This document shows, piece by piece, positions 9,075 through 17,551 of a stretch of DNA of 64,000 nucleotides. Positions within the stretch are counted from its first letter, which is position 1. Each line of letters starts with the position of its first letter. The notes beneath the pieces were generated by a model. It saw nothing but the letters and a program-made list of their open reading frames with translations, ran no database searches and had not been told where the DNA came from. The position numbers and the translations under genes are program-made. Where the stretch lies: NCBI RefSeq assembly GCF_017876625.1, contig NZ_JAGIOH010000001.1:1674001-1738000 (forward strand). Reading direction: 5' to 3'. This stretch comes from Streptomyces syringium. GTDB taxonomy: Bacteria; Actinomycetota; Actinomycetes; Streptomycetales; Streptomycetaceae.

Positions 9075-10046
9075 TTATTGAGCTCCCAGCAGCCGCACGG
9101 CCCCGGGCACCGTCTCGGCGGTGAGCGGCAGTAGTCCGAGCGGCTCGCCGTCGGCGTATCCGGTGATGCCGGGGCCTGCCGCGCGGCCGGTGCGGAGGGG
9201 GCCGTCGGGGGCGGCCTCCAGCGTCACCTTCGCCGCCCGGTGCACGGTCACCCGGGGGTGGTCGAGGTGGGTGCCCCTGTACACCCGGGGGAAGACCTTC
9301 AGCAGGGTCGAGCGGCTGCAGGGGCCGACGATCGTGATGTCGAAGAGCCCGTCGTCCATGCGCGCGTCCCCGCAGATGCGCATGCCGCCGCCGTAGGAAT
9401 CGCCGTTGCCGACCGCGATCAGGGTCGCCGCCACCTGCTGCCACGGCCCGTCGTCGAGGCGGATCCGGTACGGGAGGGGGCGCAGCGCCGCCAGCTCGGC
9501 CAGCACGGCCACGTCGTAGCGCAGCCGCCCGATGGGCAGGCGCATGCGGTTGCCCCGGTCGTTGACCCGGGAGTCGAAGCCGGAGGCGAGCACGGTGCCG
9601 AACCAGGTGCCGGCGTCCATGGAGCCACTCGGGCCGGTGCCGTCGCCGCGGACCACCCTGCCGAGATCGACGGGCCGCCCGCCGTCCTCCTTGAGGGCGC
9701 CCGCGACGATCCGGGCCGCCGCCTCGGGGTCGCGGACGGGCAGGCCGCACGCGCGGGCGAAGTCATTGCCGGTGCCGACGGCCACCACCCCGAGGGGGGT
9801 CGTGGTCCCGGCGACGGCCTGGAGGGCGAGGGAGACCACGCCGTCCCCGCCGACGGCTATCAGCGCGTCCGTACCGGCCGCGACCGCCTGCCGTGCCCGT
9901 CGCAGGGCGTCGGGCGCGTCCTCGCCCAGGACCGTACGGACACCGAAGCCCGCGGCGCGGAGCACCCGGGCGGCGGGCCGGGTGGCGCGGGCGCCCCGGC
10001 CGCGGCCCGCCGTGGGGTTGACGAAGAGCGTGATGTCGCTGGTCAC
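9075..10046 (-). CDS. Diacylglycerol kinase-like lipid kinase
   Basis: Protein of 323 residues of the DAGK catalytic (DgkB/YegS) family, which phosphorylates diacylglycerol or related lipids at the inner membrane face. It has the N-terminal NPTAGRGRG nucleotide-binding loop, the hallmark AVGGDGVVSLALQA, and GVVAVGTGNDFARACGLP. Starts at GTG 10046 with TAGTGT six bases upstream and no Shine-Dalgarno, so a leaderless mRNA is likely. A strong hairpin at 10120-10160 separates it from tatC, so it is probably transcribed independently. Lipid substrate is not determinable here. Confidence 0.88.
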   Translation of the reverse strand: MTSDITLFVNPTAGRGRGARATRPAARVLRAAGFGVRTVLGEDAPDALRRARQAVAAGTDALIAVGGDGVVSLALQAVAGTTTPLGVVAVGTGNDFARACGLPVRDPEAAARIVAGALKEDGGRPVDLGRVVRGDGTGPSGSMDAGTWFGTVLASGFDSRVNDRGNRMRLPIGRLRYDVAVLAELAALRPLPYRIRLDDGPWQQVAATLIAVGNGDSYGGGMRICGDARMDDGLFDITIVGPCSRSTLLKVFPRVYRGTHLDHPRVTVHRAAKVTLEAAPDGPLRTGRAAGPGITGYADGEPLGLLPLTAETVPGAVRLLGAQ

Positions 10047-10119
10047 GCCGGGACACTACCGGCTCGTCGGCGGCCCGCCGACCGCCTGGCCGAGACCTTG
10101 CGACCGCCGGGCGCGCGAA

Positions 10120-10160
10120 CGCCGCGGGGCGGTCGCCGTCCTTGCGACCGCCCCGCGGCG
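10120..10160 (-). terminator. Hairpin terminator downstream of tatC
   Basis: Perfect 17-bp stem (10120-10136 paired with 10144-10160, arm CGCCGCGGGGCGGTCGC) with a 7-base loop, 29 bases past the tatC stop. It has no long T-run, as is usual for streptomycete terminators. Confidence 0.75.
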
Positions 10161-10189
10161 TCGGTGTCCGTCGGCCGTCCGCGCCCGGA

Positions 10190-11146
10190 TCAGGTCACGT
10201 CGTCGTAGCCGCCCCGGCGGGTGGGCCGCTCGCCGCCCGCGTCACCGCTCGAACCGGCCCCGGCCTGCCCCGGGAGGGCCGGCATCGGCTCGGAGTCGCC
10301 GAGGGGCAGCGGGGTGAGGTCCAGCGGGGACGCCTCGTCGTCGTCGAGCAGGGCGTCGGGGTTGTTCCTGGCCCGCCGCTTGTCGTTGAGGAGGGAGAAC
10401 CCGACGGCGCAGAAGTACAGAATGATGATCGGAACGGCGAGGATGCACATGCCGAACGGATCGGTGCTGGGCGTGGCGATCGCGCCGAAGACGAAGATGC
10501 CCATCACGACGCCGCGCCACCACGTGGCCATGGTCTTGCCCGTGACCATGCCCACCATGTTCATCATGACGAGTATCAGGGGCAGCTCGAAGGCCAGGCC
10601 GAAGACCAGGATCATCCGGACCGTGAAGTCGAGGATGTCGTTCAGGCTGAGGGTGTTGGCCGCGGTCTCCGGGGTGATGCTGAGCAGCACCCGCATGCTC
10701 ATGGGCATGATCAGGTAGGCGAGGTAGGCGCCCGCGACGAAGAGGGGAGCGGCCGTCGCCACGAAGGCGACCGTGTACTTCTTCTCGTTCTTGTGCAGAC
10801 CGGGGGCGAGGAACGCCCACAGCTGGTAGAGCCAGACCGGGGAGGAGATCGTGACGCCCGCGAGCAGGCACACCTTCACCACCGTCCCGAACGGCGCTCC
10901 CAAGGAGTTGAACGTCAGGACCGCGCAGTTGCCGCCGTGGCTCTGGGCCAGGTCGCGGTCGGGGCACTTGGGAACGGGGCTGGACAGGAAGTCCATGAGC
11001 TGCGTGTTGTAGAACGCGGCGAGGAGCGCCACCACGACAATGGCCAGCACCGCCTTCGCCAGGCGGTTCCGCAGTTCCCGCAGGTGCTCCGCGAGCGGCA
11101 TCCGCCCCTCGGGGTCCTTCTCCTTCTTGCGGGCAGACTTGAGCAA
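10190..11146 (-). CDS. tatC: Twin-arginine translocase subunit TatC
   Basis: Integral membrane protein of 318 residues that recognises twin-arginine signal peptides and, with TatA, exports folded proteins. The conserved N-terminal cytoplasmic segment MPLAEHLRELRNRL precedes six hydrophobic segments; FGLAFELPLILVMMN and ATPSTDPFGMC are typical family stretches. The C-terminus is a charged cytoplasmic tail (about 60 residues). The start is TTG 11146, preceded by AGGGACG at suitable spacing; an internal ATG sits at the start of MPLAEHL. Lies 83 bases after tatA and probably shares its transcript. No tatB is nearby. Confidence 0.95.
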   Translation of the reverse strand: MLKSARKKEKDPEGRMPLAEHLRELRNRLAKAVLAIVVVALLAAFYNTQLMDFLSSPVPKCPDRDLAQSHGGNCAVLTFNSLGAPFGTVVKVCLLAGVTISSPVWLYQLWAFLAPGLHKNEKKYTVAFVATAAPLFVAGAYLAYLIMPMSMRVLLSITPETAANTLSLNDILDFTVRMILVFGLAFELPLILVMMNMVGMVTGKTMATWWRGVVMGIFVFGAIATPSTDPFGMCILAVPIIILYFCAVGFSLLNDKRRARNNPDALLDDDEASPLDLTPLPLGDSEPMPALPGQAGAGSSGDAGGERPTRRGGYDDVT

Positions 11147-11229
11147 CCCACGTCCCTATCTCGTGCGGCAGGCGGACGCCAAGGACGGCCGGCCCGATCC
11201 CTCGGTCAGTGCTGGGTCTGTACGGCTGC

Positions 11230-11511
11230 TCAGTGCTGCGTGGTGCGGTCGCTCGGCTCGGTCACCGGGCGGGCACCGGCGACATCACCGGGAGCGGCCT
11301 TGATCGTACGAGGCGTGGCGGTGGCCGGCGGGTCGGCCGGGGCGGAGGCGTTGTCCTGGCCCTCGGACTTCATGGCCTTGGCCTCGCTCTTGAGGATCCG
11401 GGCGGACTTGCCGAGGGAGCGCGCCATGTCCGGAAGCTTCTTCGCACCGAACAGCAGGACGATGACGACGAGAATGAGAATGATCTCGGGGGCGCCGAGC
11501 CTTCCGAACAT
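11230..11511 (-). CDS. tatA: Twin-arginine translocase subunit TatA
   Basis: Small protein of 93 residues with one N-terminal membrane helix ([20 protein letters not shown]), the [19 protein letters not shown] hinge and amphipathic helix typical of TatA, and a disordered C-terminal tail rich in Ala, Pro and Thr. TatA polymers form the translocation pore of the Tat pathway. GAGAAGG lies upstream of the ATG. Followed by tatC on the same strand. Confidence 0.95.
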   Translation of the reverse strand: MFGRLGAPEIILILVVIVLLFGAKKLPDMARSLGKSARILKSEAKAMKSEGQDNASAPADPPATATPRTIKAAPGDVAGARPVTEPSDRTTQH

Positions 11512-11738
11512 AAGCGATTACCTTCTCACCGAAGCGGCATGGGTGTGGGGCTGGCCGACTGATCGGACATATGTCCACCAGGCGTACGTCAGCGATCGTA
11601 ACGCGCAGGGGTAAACGCTGGGCAATCCCTGTGCGTACTCCCGTACGTGACCCTGCGCCTCGCCTCAGGGCCATCCGGACCAGACTACCGCCCGGTCCGA
11701 AACCCCAGCAGGGGCCGTGCGAGCCCGCTGACCTACGG

Positions 11739-11960
11739 TCATCCGTCCTGACGCAGCGTGTGCGCGGTCTGCGCGGCGAGCGGGGTCGCGGCCCGTTCGA
11801 GGTCCTCGGCGGCGCGGGTGATGCGCTGCGAACTCGTCGCCACCTGCCGGGCCAGCCGGCGCACTTCGACGAACACCCGTGCGGCGAGGACACCCAGCAC
11901 GGCGATGCCGCAGAAGGCGAGGGCGATGGCGAGCATGGGCCAGAGCATGGGCCAGAGCAT
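11739..11960 (-). CDS. Small single-pass membrane protein of unknown function
   Basis: Protein of 73 residues with one hydrophobic N-terminal segment (LAIALAFCGIAVLGVLAARVF), followed by an amphipathic, probably coiled-coil tail (VRRLARQVATSSQRITRAAEDLERAA). This resembles short DUF948-like proteins, but I cannot assign a family with certainty. ATG 11960 is preceded by TAGGCT at six bases and no Shine-Dalgarno; two further in-frame ATGs (11948, 11936) come from a small repeated ATGGGCCAGAGC unit, so the exact start is open. It sits between tatA and the zinc-ribbon gene. Confidence 0.6.
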   Translation of the reverse strand: MLWPMLWPMLAIALAFCGIAVLGVLAARVFVEVRRLARQVATSSQRITRAAEDLERAATPLAAQTAHTLRQDG

Positions 11961-12067
11961 GGGAGGAGCCTATCGGGCGGAAAAGGACCGGCGGCGAGGC
12001 GGGGGCACCGCCGGAAAGGGACGCGAAACGGGCGGGAAAGAGCCGGGAGCCGGCTGGAAGTCGCGGG

Positions 12068-12307
12068 TCACACCGTCGAGTGCAGCCGCAGCGTCCGCAC
12101 GCCGCCACCGGTCAGCAGCTCCACGATCCGCTCCCCGGCCGGCTTGCGGACCGCGGAGCCGCAGTCCGGACAGGTGAAGGAGTAGAAGGTGGTCCGGTGG
12201 CTGGCCCCGATCGCCAGCCGCAGCGCACCCGCGGCCAGCTCGAAGCATCCCCGACAGTCGGGGCAGGCCGCCTTGAAGACGGCGGCGGCCGTGGTCCTCA
12301 CGTTCAT
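12068..12307 (-). CDS. Small zinc-ribbon protein
   Basis: Protein of 79 residues with two CPDC knuckles (residues 15-18 and 46-49: ACPDCRGCF and TCPDCGSAV), predicted to bind one zinc ion. The start at ATG 12307 has AGGGG five bases upstream; GTG 12310 is an alternative. It follows pafC by 35 bases on the same strand and may be cotranscribed with pafBC. The larger open frame up to 13156 in this register is a shadow of pafC. Function unknown; nucleic-acid or protein binding would be a guess. Confidence 0.7.
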   Translation of the reverse strand: MNVRTTAAAVFKAACPDCRGCFELAAGALRLAIGASHRTTFYSFTCPDCGSAVRKPAGERIVELLTGGGVRTLRLHSTV

Positions 12308-12342
12308 CACGTCCCCTGTCGCTTTCACCTGGACCCGCCCTC

Positions 12343-13305
12343 CTACTCTCCGTACGCCGCGAGCGCCTCGCGGGCCGCGTCCCGCGCGCTGTCGGCCAGC
12401 GCGAGCGGGGAGACGATCCGCCCGTCCCGGCCGAGCCGCAGCGCCAGCCGGCGCAGCGAGGCCGGGTCGGGGGTGCGCAGCGTGATCCGCAGTCCGCCGT
12501 CGGGCAGCTCCTCGGCGCTGTCGTGGGGGTAGTACTCGGCGACCCAGCGCCCGCCGGGGCCGACCTCGACGACCACCTCGGGGTCCTCGGCCGCGGGCTG
12601 CACCAGGCTCTCGGACAGATCGCGCAGCTCGACCGGCGGCGGGTCGGAGGGCTCGTCGAGCAGCCTGATCTCGGCGACCCGGTCGAGCCGGAAGGTGCGG
12701 CGGGCCTCCGAGAGCCGGCACCACGCCTCCATGTAGGTGTGGCCCACGGCGAACAGCCGGATCGGGTCGACCTCGCGCTCGGTGAGCTCGTCCCGCGCGG
12801 GCGAGTAGTAGCGCAGCCACAGCCGGCGGCGCTCGGCGATGGCCCGGTCGACGTCCGCGAAGACCCCGCCCTCGGACTCGAAGGTGACCGAGAGGCGGGA
12901 GCTGGCGCCCGCGGCCTCCCCGGCCGCGGCCTCCAGCTTGGCGGTGGCGCGCAGCAGGGCCTGCCGGTCGCCCTCGCGCAGCCCGGGGAGGGTGGCGACG
13001 GCGCGCGCGGCCACCAGCAGCGCGGTGGCCTCGTCGGCCGCCAGCCGCAGCGGCTCGCCCGTGCTGGTGCCCGAGGCGTCGGGGTTGTGCCACCAGATGC
13101 GGTCGCCGTCGGTGTCGATGTCCAGCAGGTCGCCGCCGCGGAAGCTCGTCCCGCACATCGGCAGCACGTCGAGGTCACCGATCAGCTCGTCCTCGGTGAT
13201 GCCGAAGGCGCGGGCCACATCGGTGACACGGGCGCCGGGGCGCTCGCGCAGATAGGTCACCAGCGAAAGCATCCGCCGGGTCTGGTCAATGGCGTTGCCG
13301 GCCAT
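12343..13305 (-). CDS. pafC: PafC-like WYL-domain transcriptional regulator
   Basis: Protein of 320 residues with an N-terminal helix-turn-helix (RMLSLVTYLRERPGARVTDVARAFGITEDELIGDL) and a WYL domain in the middle (AIAERRRLWLRYYSPARDELTEREVDP, RLFAVGHTYMEAWCRLSEARRTFRLDRV). In mycobacteria PafB and PafC form a pair that activates the LexA-independent DNA-damage response and senses single-stranded DNA through WYL domains. Here it lies 71 bases after pafB on the same strand, consistent with one operon. The name follows this pairing and the nearby pafA. Confidence 0.85.
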   Translation of the reverse strand: MAGNAIDQTRRMLSLVTYLRERPGARVTDVARAFGITEDELIGDLDVLPMCGTSFRGGDLLDIDTDGDRIWWHNPDASGTSTGEPLRLAADEATALLVAARAVATLPGLREGDRQALLRATAKLEAAAGEAAGASSRLSVTFESEGGVFADVDRAIAERRRLWLRYYSPARDELTEREVDPIRLFAVGHTYMEAWCRLSEARRTFRLDRVAEIRLLDEPSDPPPVELRDLSESLVQPAAEDPEVVVEVGPGGRWVAEYYPHDSAEELPDGGLRITLRTPDPASLRRLALRLGRDGRIVSPLALADSARDAAREALAAYGE

Positions 13306-13376
13306 AAGAAGTCGGTCCGTGCCCTTCCACTCTGGTCAACTCTGGTCCGAACTGGTCCCGCTCGGGTGCGCCGGTG

Positions 13377-14450
13377 TCAGCCCTTGGCCACGGCGCGCAG
13401 CCGGTCGAGGACATCGGCCCGCAGCTCGGCCGGTTCGAGCACCTTCACATCGGGACCGAACTCCACCAGCCACGCGTCCAGCCCGTGCCCGTACGGAATC
13501 TCCAGCTCGTCCCAGCCGTCGCCCAGATCCCGGGTGACGGTGGCACGGGCCCGCAGCGGATAGCCGTGGCCGGCCCGCACGGTGATCCGGGCGGTACGGG
13601 TGGCCGTCTCGCCCGACCAGCTCTCGACCGTCTCGCGGACGGTGACGTGGTCCGGCACCGGGACGGTGAACGGCACGGCCCGCGAACGGACCTTCCCCGT
13701 GATCCGGGAGAGCCTGAAGACCCGCTCGGCACCCCGGTCCCGGTCCCAGCCGGCCAGGTACCAGTGGCCGCGCCAGCACTCCAGGGTCCACGGCTCGACG
13801 TGCCGCTGCTCGGGACGGGCGGCGTTGGCCTTGTGGTAGTCGAAGACGACGGTCCGGCGGTCACGGGCGGCGAGCATCAGCGGCTCGAAGGCCGCCTCGT
13901 GCACGGGGATGCGCGGCTCGAGGGCGCTCTGGCTCTCGTACGTGTCCTCCGCGAGCGGCATCCCGGCCGCCCGCAGCTTCTGCAGCGCGCCACTGGCGGC
14001 ACCCGCGAGCCGGGCCTGCTGCCAGACCTTCGCGGCCAGGCCCAGGGCGGCGGCCTCCTCCACGTCGAGAGTGATCGGAGGCAGCCGGTTGCTGTCACGG
14101 CGGGCGAGATAGCCGATCTCCCCGTCGATGCCCTCGACGGTCTCGATGATCAGGCCCAGCTCGCGCAGATCGTCCTTGTCGCGCTCGAACATCCGGTTGA
14201 AGGCATCCTCGGAGCTGCCCGCCCCGGAGCGCTTGCCCGGTGCGGAGCCGGCGACGGCCTCCGGCCCGGACTCCCCCGGCTGACCGGCAGGCGCGGCGCT
14301 CCCCGGCCCGAAGGCCGCGGCGTTTCCCGGCCCGAAGGCTTCGAGGTAAGCCTCGATCGAGCCCCGCAACTCCCGCTTGCTGAGCGGCCGGCGGGTGCCC
14401 AACAGGCACAGCGCCAGGTTCATCAGCCGCTCGGCCTTGGCAATCGCCAT
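13377..14450 (-). CDS. pafB: PafB-like WYL-domain transcriptional regulator
   Basis: Protein of about 357 residues, partner of PafC. The N-terminal helix-turn-helix region (AERLMNLALCLLGTRRPLSKRELRGSI) is interrupted by a low-complexity insert (AFGPGNAAAFGPGSAAP and onward), then continues with AFNRMFERDKDDLRELGL. The WYL part is ARDRRTVVFDYHKANAARPEQRHVEP with HWYLAGWDRDRGAERVFRLSRI. I choose ATG 14450 because similarity starts with MAIAKAERLMNL; the frame extends to 14555 but crosses a terminator hairpin. The insert between the two helices is unusual in length and contains a repeated AFGPG unit. Confidence 0.87.
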   Translation of the reverse strand: MAIAKAERLMNLALCLLGTRRPLSKRELRGSIEAYLEAFGPGNAAAFGPGSAAPAGQPGESGPEAVAGSAPGKRSGAGSSEDAFNRMFERDKDDLRELGLIIETVEGIDGEIGYLARRDSNRLPPITLDVEEAAALGLAAKVWQQARLAGAASGALQKLRAAGMPLAEDTYESQSALEPRIPVHEAAFEPLMLAARDRRTVVFDYHKANAARPEQRHVEPWTLECWRGHWYLAGWDRDRGAERVFRLSRITGKVRSRAVPFTVPVPDHVTVRETVESWSGETATRTARITVRAGHGYPLRARATVTRDLGDGWDELEIPYGHGLDAWLVEFGPDVKVLEPAELRADVLDRLRAVAKG

Positions 14451-14513
14451 CGACGCCCTCTCTACTTGTGCTCTCAACCGTTGACCGTACCGCTCGCGCG
14501 TCGTACGGCAAAA

Positions 14514-14549
14514 GCCGAGGGCCCATGCCAGGAGGCATGGGCCCTCGGC
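14514..14549 (-). terminator. Rho-independent terminator after the small FKBP gene
   Basis: Perfect 16-bp stem (14514-14529 with 14534-14549, arm GCCGAGGGCCCATGCC) with a 4-base loop. On the minus strand it is followed directly by TTTT. It separates the FKBP gene from pafB, leaving about 60 bases for a pafBC promoter. Confidence 0.9.
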
Positions 14550-14566
14550 CTTCACTTACGACCGTC

Positions 14567-14941
14567 TCAGACCGCGATCAGGTCACAGACGAAGATCAGC
14601 GTCTCGCCCGGGGCGATCAGACCGGCGCCCGCGCCACGGTCGCCGTAGGCGAGGTGCGCGGGAATGGTCAGCCGGCGGCGGCCGCCGACCTTCATGCCCT
14701 GGACGCCCTGGTCCCAGCCCGGGATGACCTGGCCGGCACCCAGCTTGAACTCCAGCGGGTTGCCACGGTTCCAGCTCGCGTCGAACTCCTCGCCGGTGGA
14801 GAACGCCACGCCCACGTAGTGGACCTTGACGAAGTCGCCGGCCTTGGCGACAGCGCCGTCGCCCTCCCAGATGTCCTTGATCACAAGGTCGGCCGGCGGC
14901 TCGCCCTCGGGGAAGTCGATCTCGGGCTTGTCGATGCTCAC
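14567..14941 (-). CDS. FKBP-type peptidyl-prolyl cis-trans isomerase
   Basis: Cytoplasmic FKBP of 124 residues that catalyses proline isomerisation during folding. The single domain is complete: VKVHYVGVAFSTGEEFDASWNRG, then FKLGAGQVIPGWDQGVQGMKVG (the active-site VIPGW segment) and RRRLTIPAHLAYGDRGAG, ending ETLIFVCDLIAV. No signal peptide. It lies 67 bases downstream of the FKBP lipoprotein gene on the same strand and ends at a strong terminator. Known Streptomyces homologues are small FK506-binding proteins. Confidence 0.94.
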   Translation of the reverse strand: MSIDKPEIDFPEGEPPADLVIKDIWEGDGAVAKAGDFVKVHYVGVAFSTGEEFDASWNRGNPLEFKLGAGQVIPGWDQGVQGMKVGGRRRLTIPAHLAYGDRGAGAGLIAPGETLIFVCDLIAV

Positions 14942-15008
14942 GGAGTGCTCCTACGAAAGAATCTTGCAGACAACCGTGCAATTCTGGCAGATCTCCGACC
15001 CGGGTCGG

Positions 15009-16019
15009 TCAGACCTTGCCCACGATGTCCACGACGAAGACCAGCGTGTTCTTGTCGAGACCGCTCTGCGGCTGGCCCTCGTAGCCCAGCTTCGGCGGGA
15101 TGACCAGCTCGACCCGGTCCCCCACGCGCTTGCCGACCAGGCCCTTGTCCCAGCCCTGGACGACCGAGCCGGTGCCGATCTGGAAGGCCGTAGCGCCGTT
15201 GTGGTCCCAGGAGGAGTCGAACTTCTCGCCGTTCTCCCACTTCACACCGGTGTACTGCGCGATCAGGCCGTCGCCCGCCTTGACCTCCGGGCCGCTGCCC
15301 TTGATCAGCACCTGCTCCTTGAGGTCGGTCGGCGCCTTCTCCCCCTTGGGGATGGTGATGCTCGCGGCCTTCTGGGAGGTGTACTTCACCTCGGGCATGC
15401 CCGCGGCCGGGGCGGCCTGGTCGCCCTTGACCTCACTCTTGGGGTCGATCTTCTTCGTCGCCACGACGTCGATCACCCACACCAGGCCGTCCTCCGGCTT
15501 GACGCCCGCCTGCGGGTTGAGCTGATCACCGATCAGCGCCTTCGCCGTGCCCTCGACCTCGAAGCGGGTGCCCGCCTTCTTGCCGATCACCTCGTCCAGC
15601 ACCTTGGCGGGCATCTCCTGGCTGGGCTGGCCGACCTGGGCCACCATCTGGCGCCGGGGGCCCTTGGCGCCCGGCTGGGTCGTCCAGGTGCCGCCGAGGG
15701 ACTTGTTGTCCTTCATGGTCTGCCCGGCGAAGTCGAGCCGCACGAAGCCGCCCTTCTCCACCTTCTCGCCCGAGCCCTCGGTGATCGTCTTGACGACGAG
15801 CTTGTCGGCGGGCTTCGCGTCCTTGGGGGTGGAGATCTCGGGCTTCTCGCCGAACTTCCCCTCCACCTTCACCTGCGCGTCGGAGGAGCCACCGTCCTCC
15901 GACCCGCACGCCGTGGCGGCGAAGAGCAGGGCGGGCACGGCCAACGCGACGGCGAAGCGACGCGGGTTCTTCGAGTACGAGCGAGAGAGCGGGGGTCGGC
16001 CCCCGAGGAATTGCAGCAT
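15009..16019 (-). CDS. FKBP-type isomerase lipoprotein with two FKBP domains
   Basis: Exported lipoprotein of 336 residues. The N-terminus has a signal ending in LLFAATACGSEDGGSS, where Cys would be lipidated. Two FKBP-like modules follow: the first (about residues 55-165; GGFVRLDFAGQTM) lacks the usual VIPGW segment and looks degenerate, while the second (about 215-335; LIAQYTGVKWENGEKFDSSWD, SVVQGWDKGLVGKRVGDRVELVI) is complete. It probably assists folding of secreted proteins at the outer membrane face. The signal has an RR pair (NPRRFAVAL) but not a good twin-arginine consensus. Confidence 0.88.
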   Translation of the reverse strand: MLQFLGGRPPLSRSYSKNPRRFAVALAVPALLFAATACGSEDGGSSDAQVKVEGKFGEKPEISTPKDAKPADKLVVKTITEGSGEKVEKGGFVRLDFAGQTMKDNKSLGGTWTTQPGAKGPRRQMVAQVGQPSQEMPAKVLDEVIGKKAGTRFEVEGTAKALIGDQLNPQAGVKPEDGLVWVIDVVATKKIDPKSEVKGDQAAPAAGMPEVKYTSQKAASITIPKGEKAPTDLKEQVLIKGSGPEVKAGDGLIAQYTGVKWENGEKFDSSWDHNGATAFQIGTGSVVQGWDKGLVGKRVGDRVELVIPPKLGYEGQPQSGLDKNTLVFVVDIVGKV

Positions 16020-16101
16020 CAGTCCAACTCGGGCTAGGGGGGTGGCTTGGCAGTGTCCGCCACTTTACGGCTTGTGCTCTGTCGATCAACCCTGCCCGAC
16101 A

Positions 16102-16138
16102 CGGTCGGATGCCGGACCCCGGGGCCCGGCACCGACCG
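16102..16138 (-). terminator. Hairpin downstream of pafA
   Basis: Long imperfect stem: CGGTCGG (16102-16108) with CCGACCG (16132-16138), then TGCCGG with CCGGCA, then CCCC with GGGG. Lies about 40 bases past the pafA stop on the same strand. Likely terminator; no T-run. Confidence 0.6.
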
Positions 16139-16180
16139 CGCTCGTACCACTCTCATACAACCTTCATGCGGAGCCCGGGC

Positions 16181-17542
16181 TCACATGCCGGCGATCAGCT
16201 TCTCCACCCGGTCGTCCACCGACCGGAAGGGGTCCTTGCACAACACCGTGCGCTGCGCCTGGTCGTTGAGCTTGAGATGCACCCAGTCGACCGTGAAGTC
16301 CCGGCGCTGCTCCTGCGCACGGCGGATGAAGTCGCCGCGCAGCCGGGCCCGGGTGGTCTGCGGAGGCACGGACTTGCCCTCGAAGATCTTGAGGTCGTTG
16401 CAGACCCGGGCGGCCTGGCCGCGCCGCTCCAGGAGGTAGTACAACCCCCGGCGGCGGTGGATGTCGTGGTAGGCCAGATCTATCTGGGCGACCCGCGGAT
16501 GCGACATGGTGATGTTGTTCTTCGCGCGGTACTTCTCGATCAGCTGGTACTTCATCACCCAGTCGATCTCGGTGGCGATCCGGTCCAGGTCCTCGTCCCG
16601 GATGGCCTCCAGCGTGCGGCCCCACAGCTCCAGGACGCGCTCGACCGTGCCGGTGCGGATGCCCCGGCGCTCGCAGAAGTCCACGGCCTTCTCGTAGTAC
16701 TCCTGTTGGACCTCCAGGGCGGAGGCCTCCCGGCCGCTGGCCAGGCGCACCTTGCGGGTGCCGGTGGTGTCGTGGCTGACCTCGCGGATGGCCCGGATGG
16801 GATTCTCCAGGGTCAGGTCCCGCATCACGGTGCCCGCCTCGATCATGCGCAGGACGAGATCGGTGGCACCGACCTTCAGCAGCATGGTCGTCTCGGACAT
16901 GTTCGAATCGCCGACGATGACGTGCAGCCGGCGGTAGCGCTCGGCGTCCGCGTGCGGCTCGTCCCGGGTGTTGATGATCGGGCGCGAACGGGTGGTGGCG
17001 GAACTGACGCCTTCCCAGATGTGCTCGGCGCGCTGGCTGACGCAGTACACCGCGCCGCGCGGGGTCTGGAGCACCTTCCCCGCCCCGCACAGCAACTGCC
17101 GGGTGACGAGGAAGGGGATGAGGATGTCCGCCAGCCGGGAGAACTCCCCGTGCCGGGCCACGAGGTAGTTCTCATGGCATCCGTAGGAGTTTCCGGCGGA
17201 GTCCGTGTTGTTCTTGAACAGATAGACGTCGCCCGCGATCCCCTCCTCGTGCAGGCGGCGCTCGGCGTCGACGAGCAGACCTTCGAGAATGCGCTCGCCC
17301 GCTTTGTCGTGCGTGACCAGCTCGATCACGTTGTCGCACTCGGGTGTTGCGTATTCCGGGTGCGATCCCACGTCCAGATAGAGGCGGGCGCCGTTCCGCA
17401 GGAAGACATTGCTGCTGCGGCCCCAGGAAACGACACGGCGGAAGAGGTAGCGCGCCACTTCGTCAGGTGACAGTCGGCGCTGTCCCCTGAACGTGCACGT
17501 GACGCCGTACTCGTTCTCCAGCCCGAAAATGCGGCGATCCAT
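16181..17542 (-). CDS. pafA: Pup-protein ligase PafA
   Basis: Enzyme of 453 residues with a glutamine-synthetase fold that uses ATP to join the C-terminal Glu of Pup to substrate lysines. Recognisable family segments are [15 protein letters not shown] at the N-terminus, [61 protein letters not shown] and [10 protein letters not shown]. It is clearly PafA and not Dop, which is encoded at 22806-24317. The MFS gene ends nine bases upstream, and a TAATGT box overlapping that stop codon lies six bases before ATG, suggesting a leaderless transcript. Followed by a hairpin at 16102-16138. Confidence 0.96.
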   Translation of the reverse strand: MDRRIFGLENEYGVTCTFRGQRRLSPDEVARYLFRRVVSWGRSSNVFLRNGARLYLDVGSHPEYATPECDNVIELVTHDKAGERILEGLLVDAERRLHEEGIAGDVYLFKNNTDSAGNSYGCHENYLVARHGEFSRLADILIPFLVTRQLLCGAGKVLQTPRGAVYCVSQRAEHIWEGVSSATTRSRPIINTRDEPHADAERYRRLHVIVGDSNMSETTMLLKVGATDLVLRMIEAGTVMRDLTLENPIRAIREVSHDTTGTRKVRLASGREASALEVQQEYYEKAVDFCERRGIRTGTVERVLELWGRTLEAIRDEDLDRIATEIDWVMKYQLIEKYRAKNNITMSHPRVAQIDLAYHDIHRRRGLYYLLERRGQAARVCNDLKIFEGKSVPPQTTRARLRGDFIRRAQEQRRDFTVDWVHLKLNDQAQRTVLCKDPFRSVDDRVEKLIAGM

Positions 17543-17551
17543 GTCTGAACA

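Noticed and set aside
12068-13156. 362-residue frame reading through pafC and the zinc-ribbon gene
   Set aside because: Only the last 79 residues look like a real protein; the upstream part is an Arg-rich shadow of pafC.
15009-16019. Twin-arginine signal on the FKBP lipoprotein
   Set aside because: It has an RR pair, but residues after it (FAVAL) do not fit the consensus well; a general secretory lipoprotein signal is simpler.
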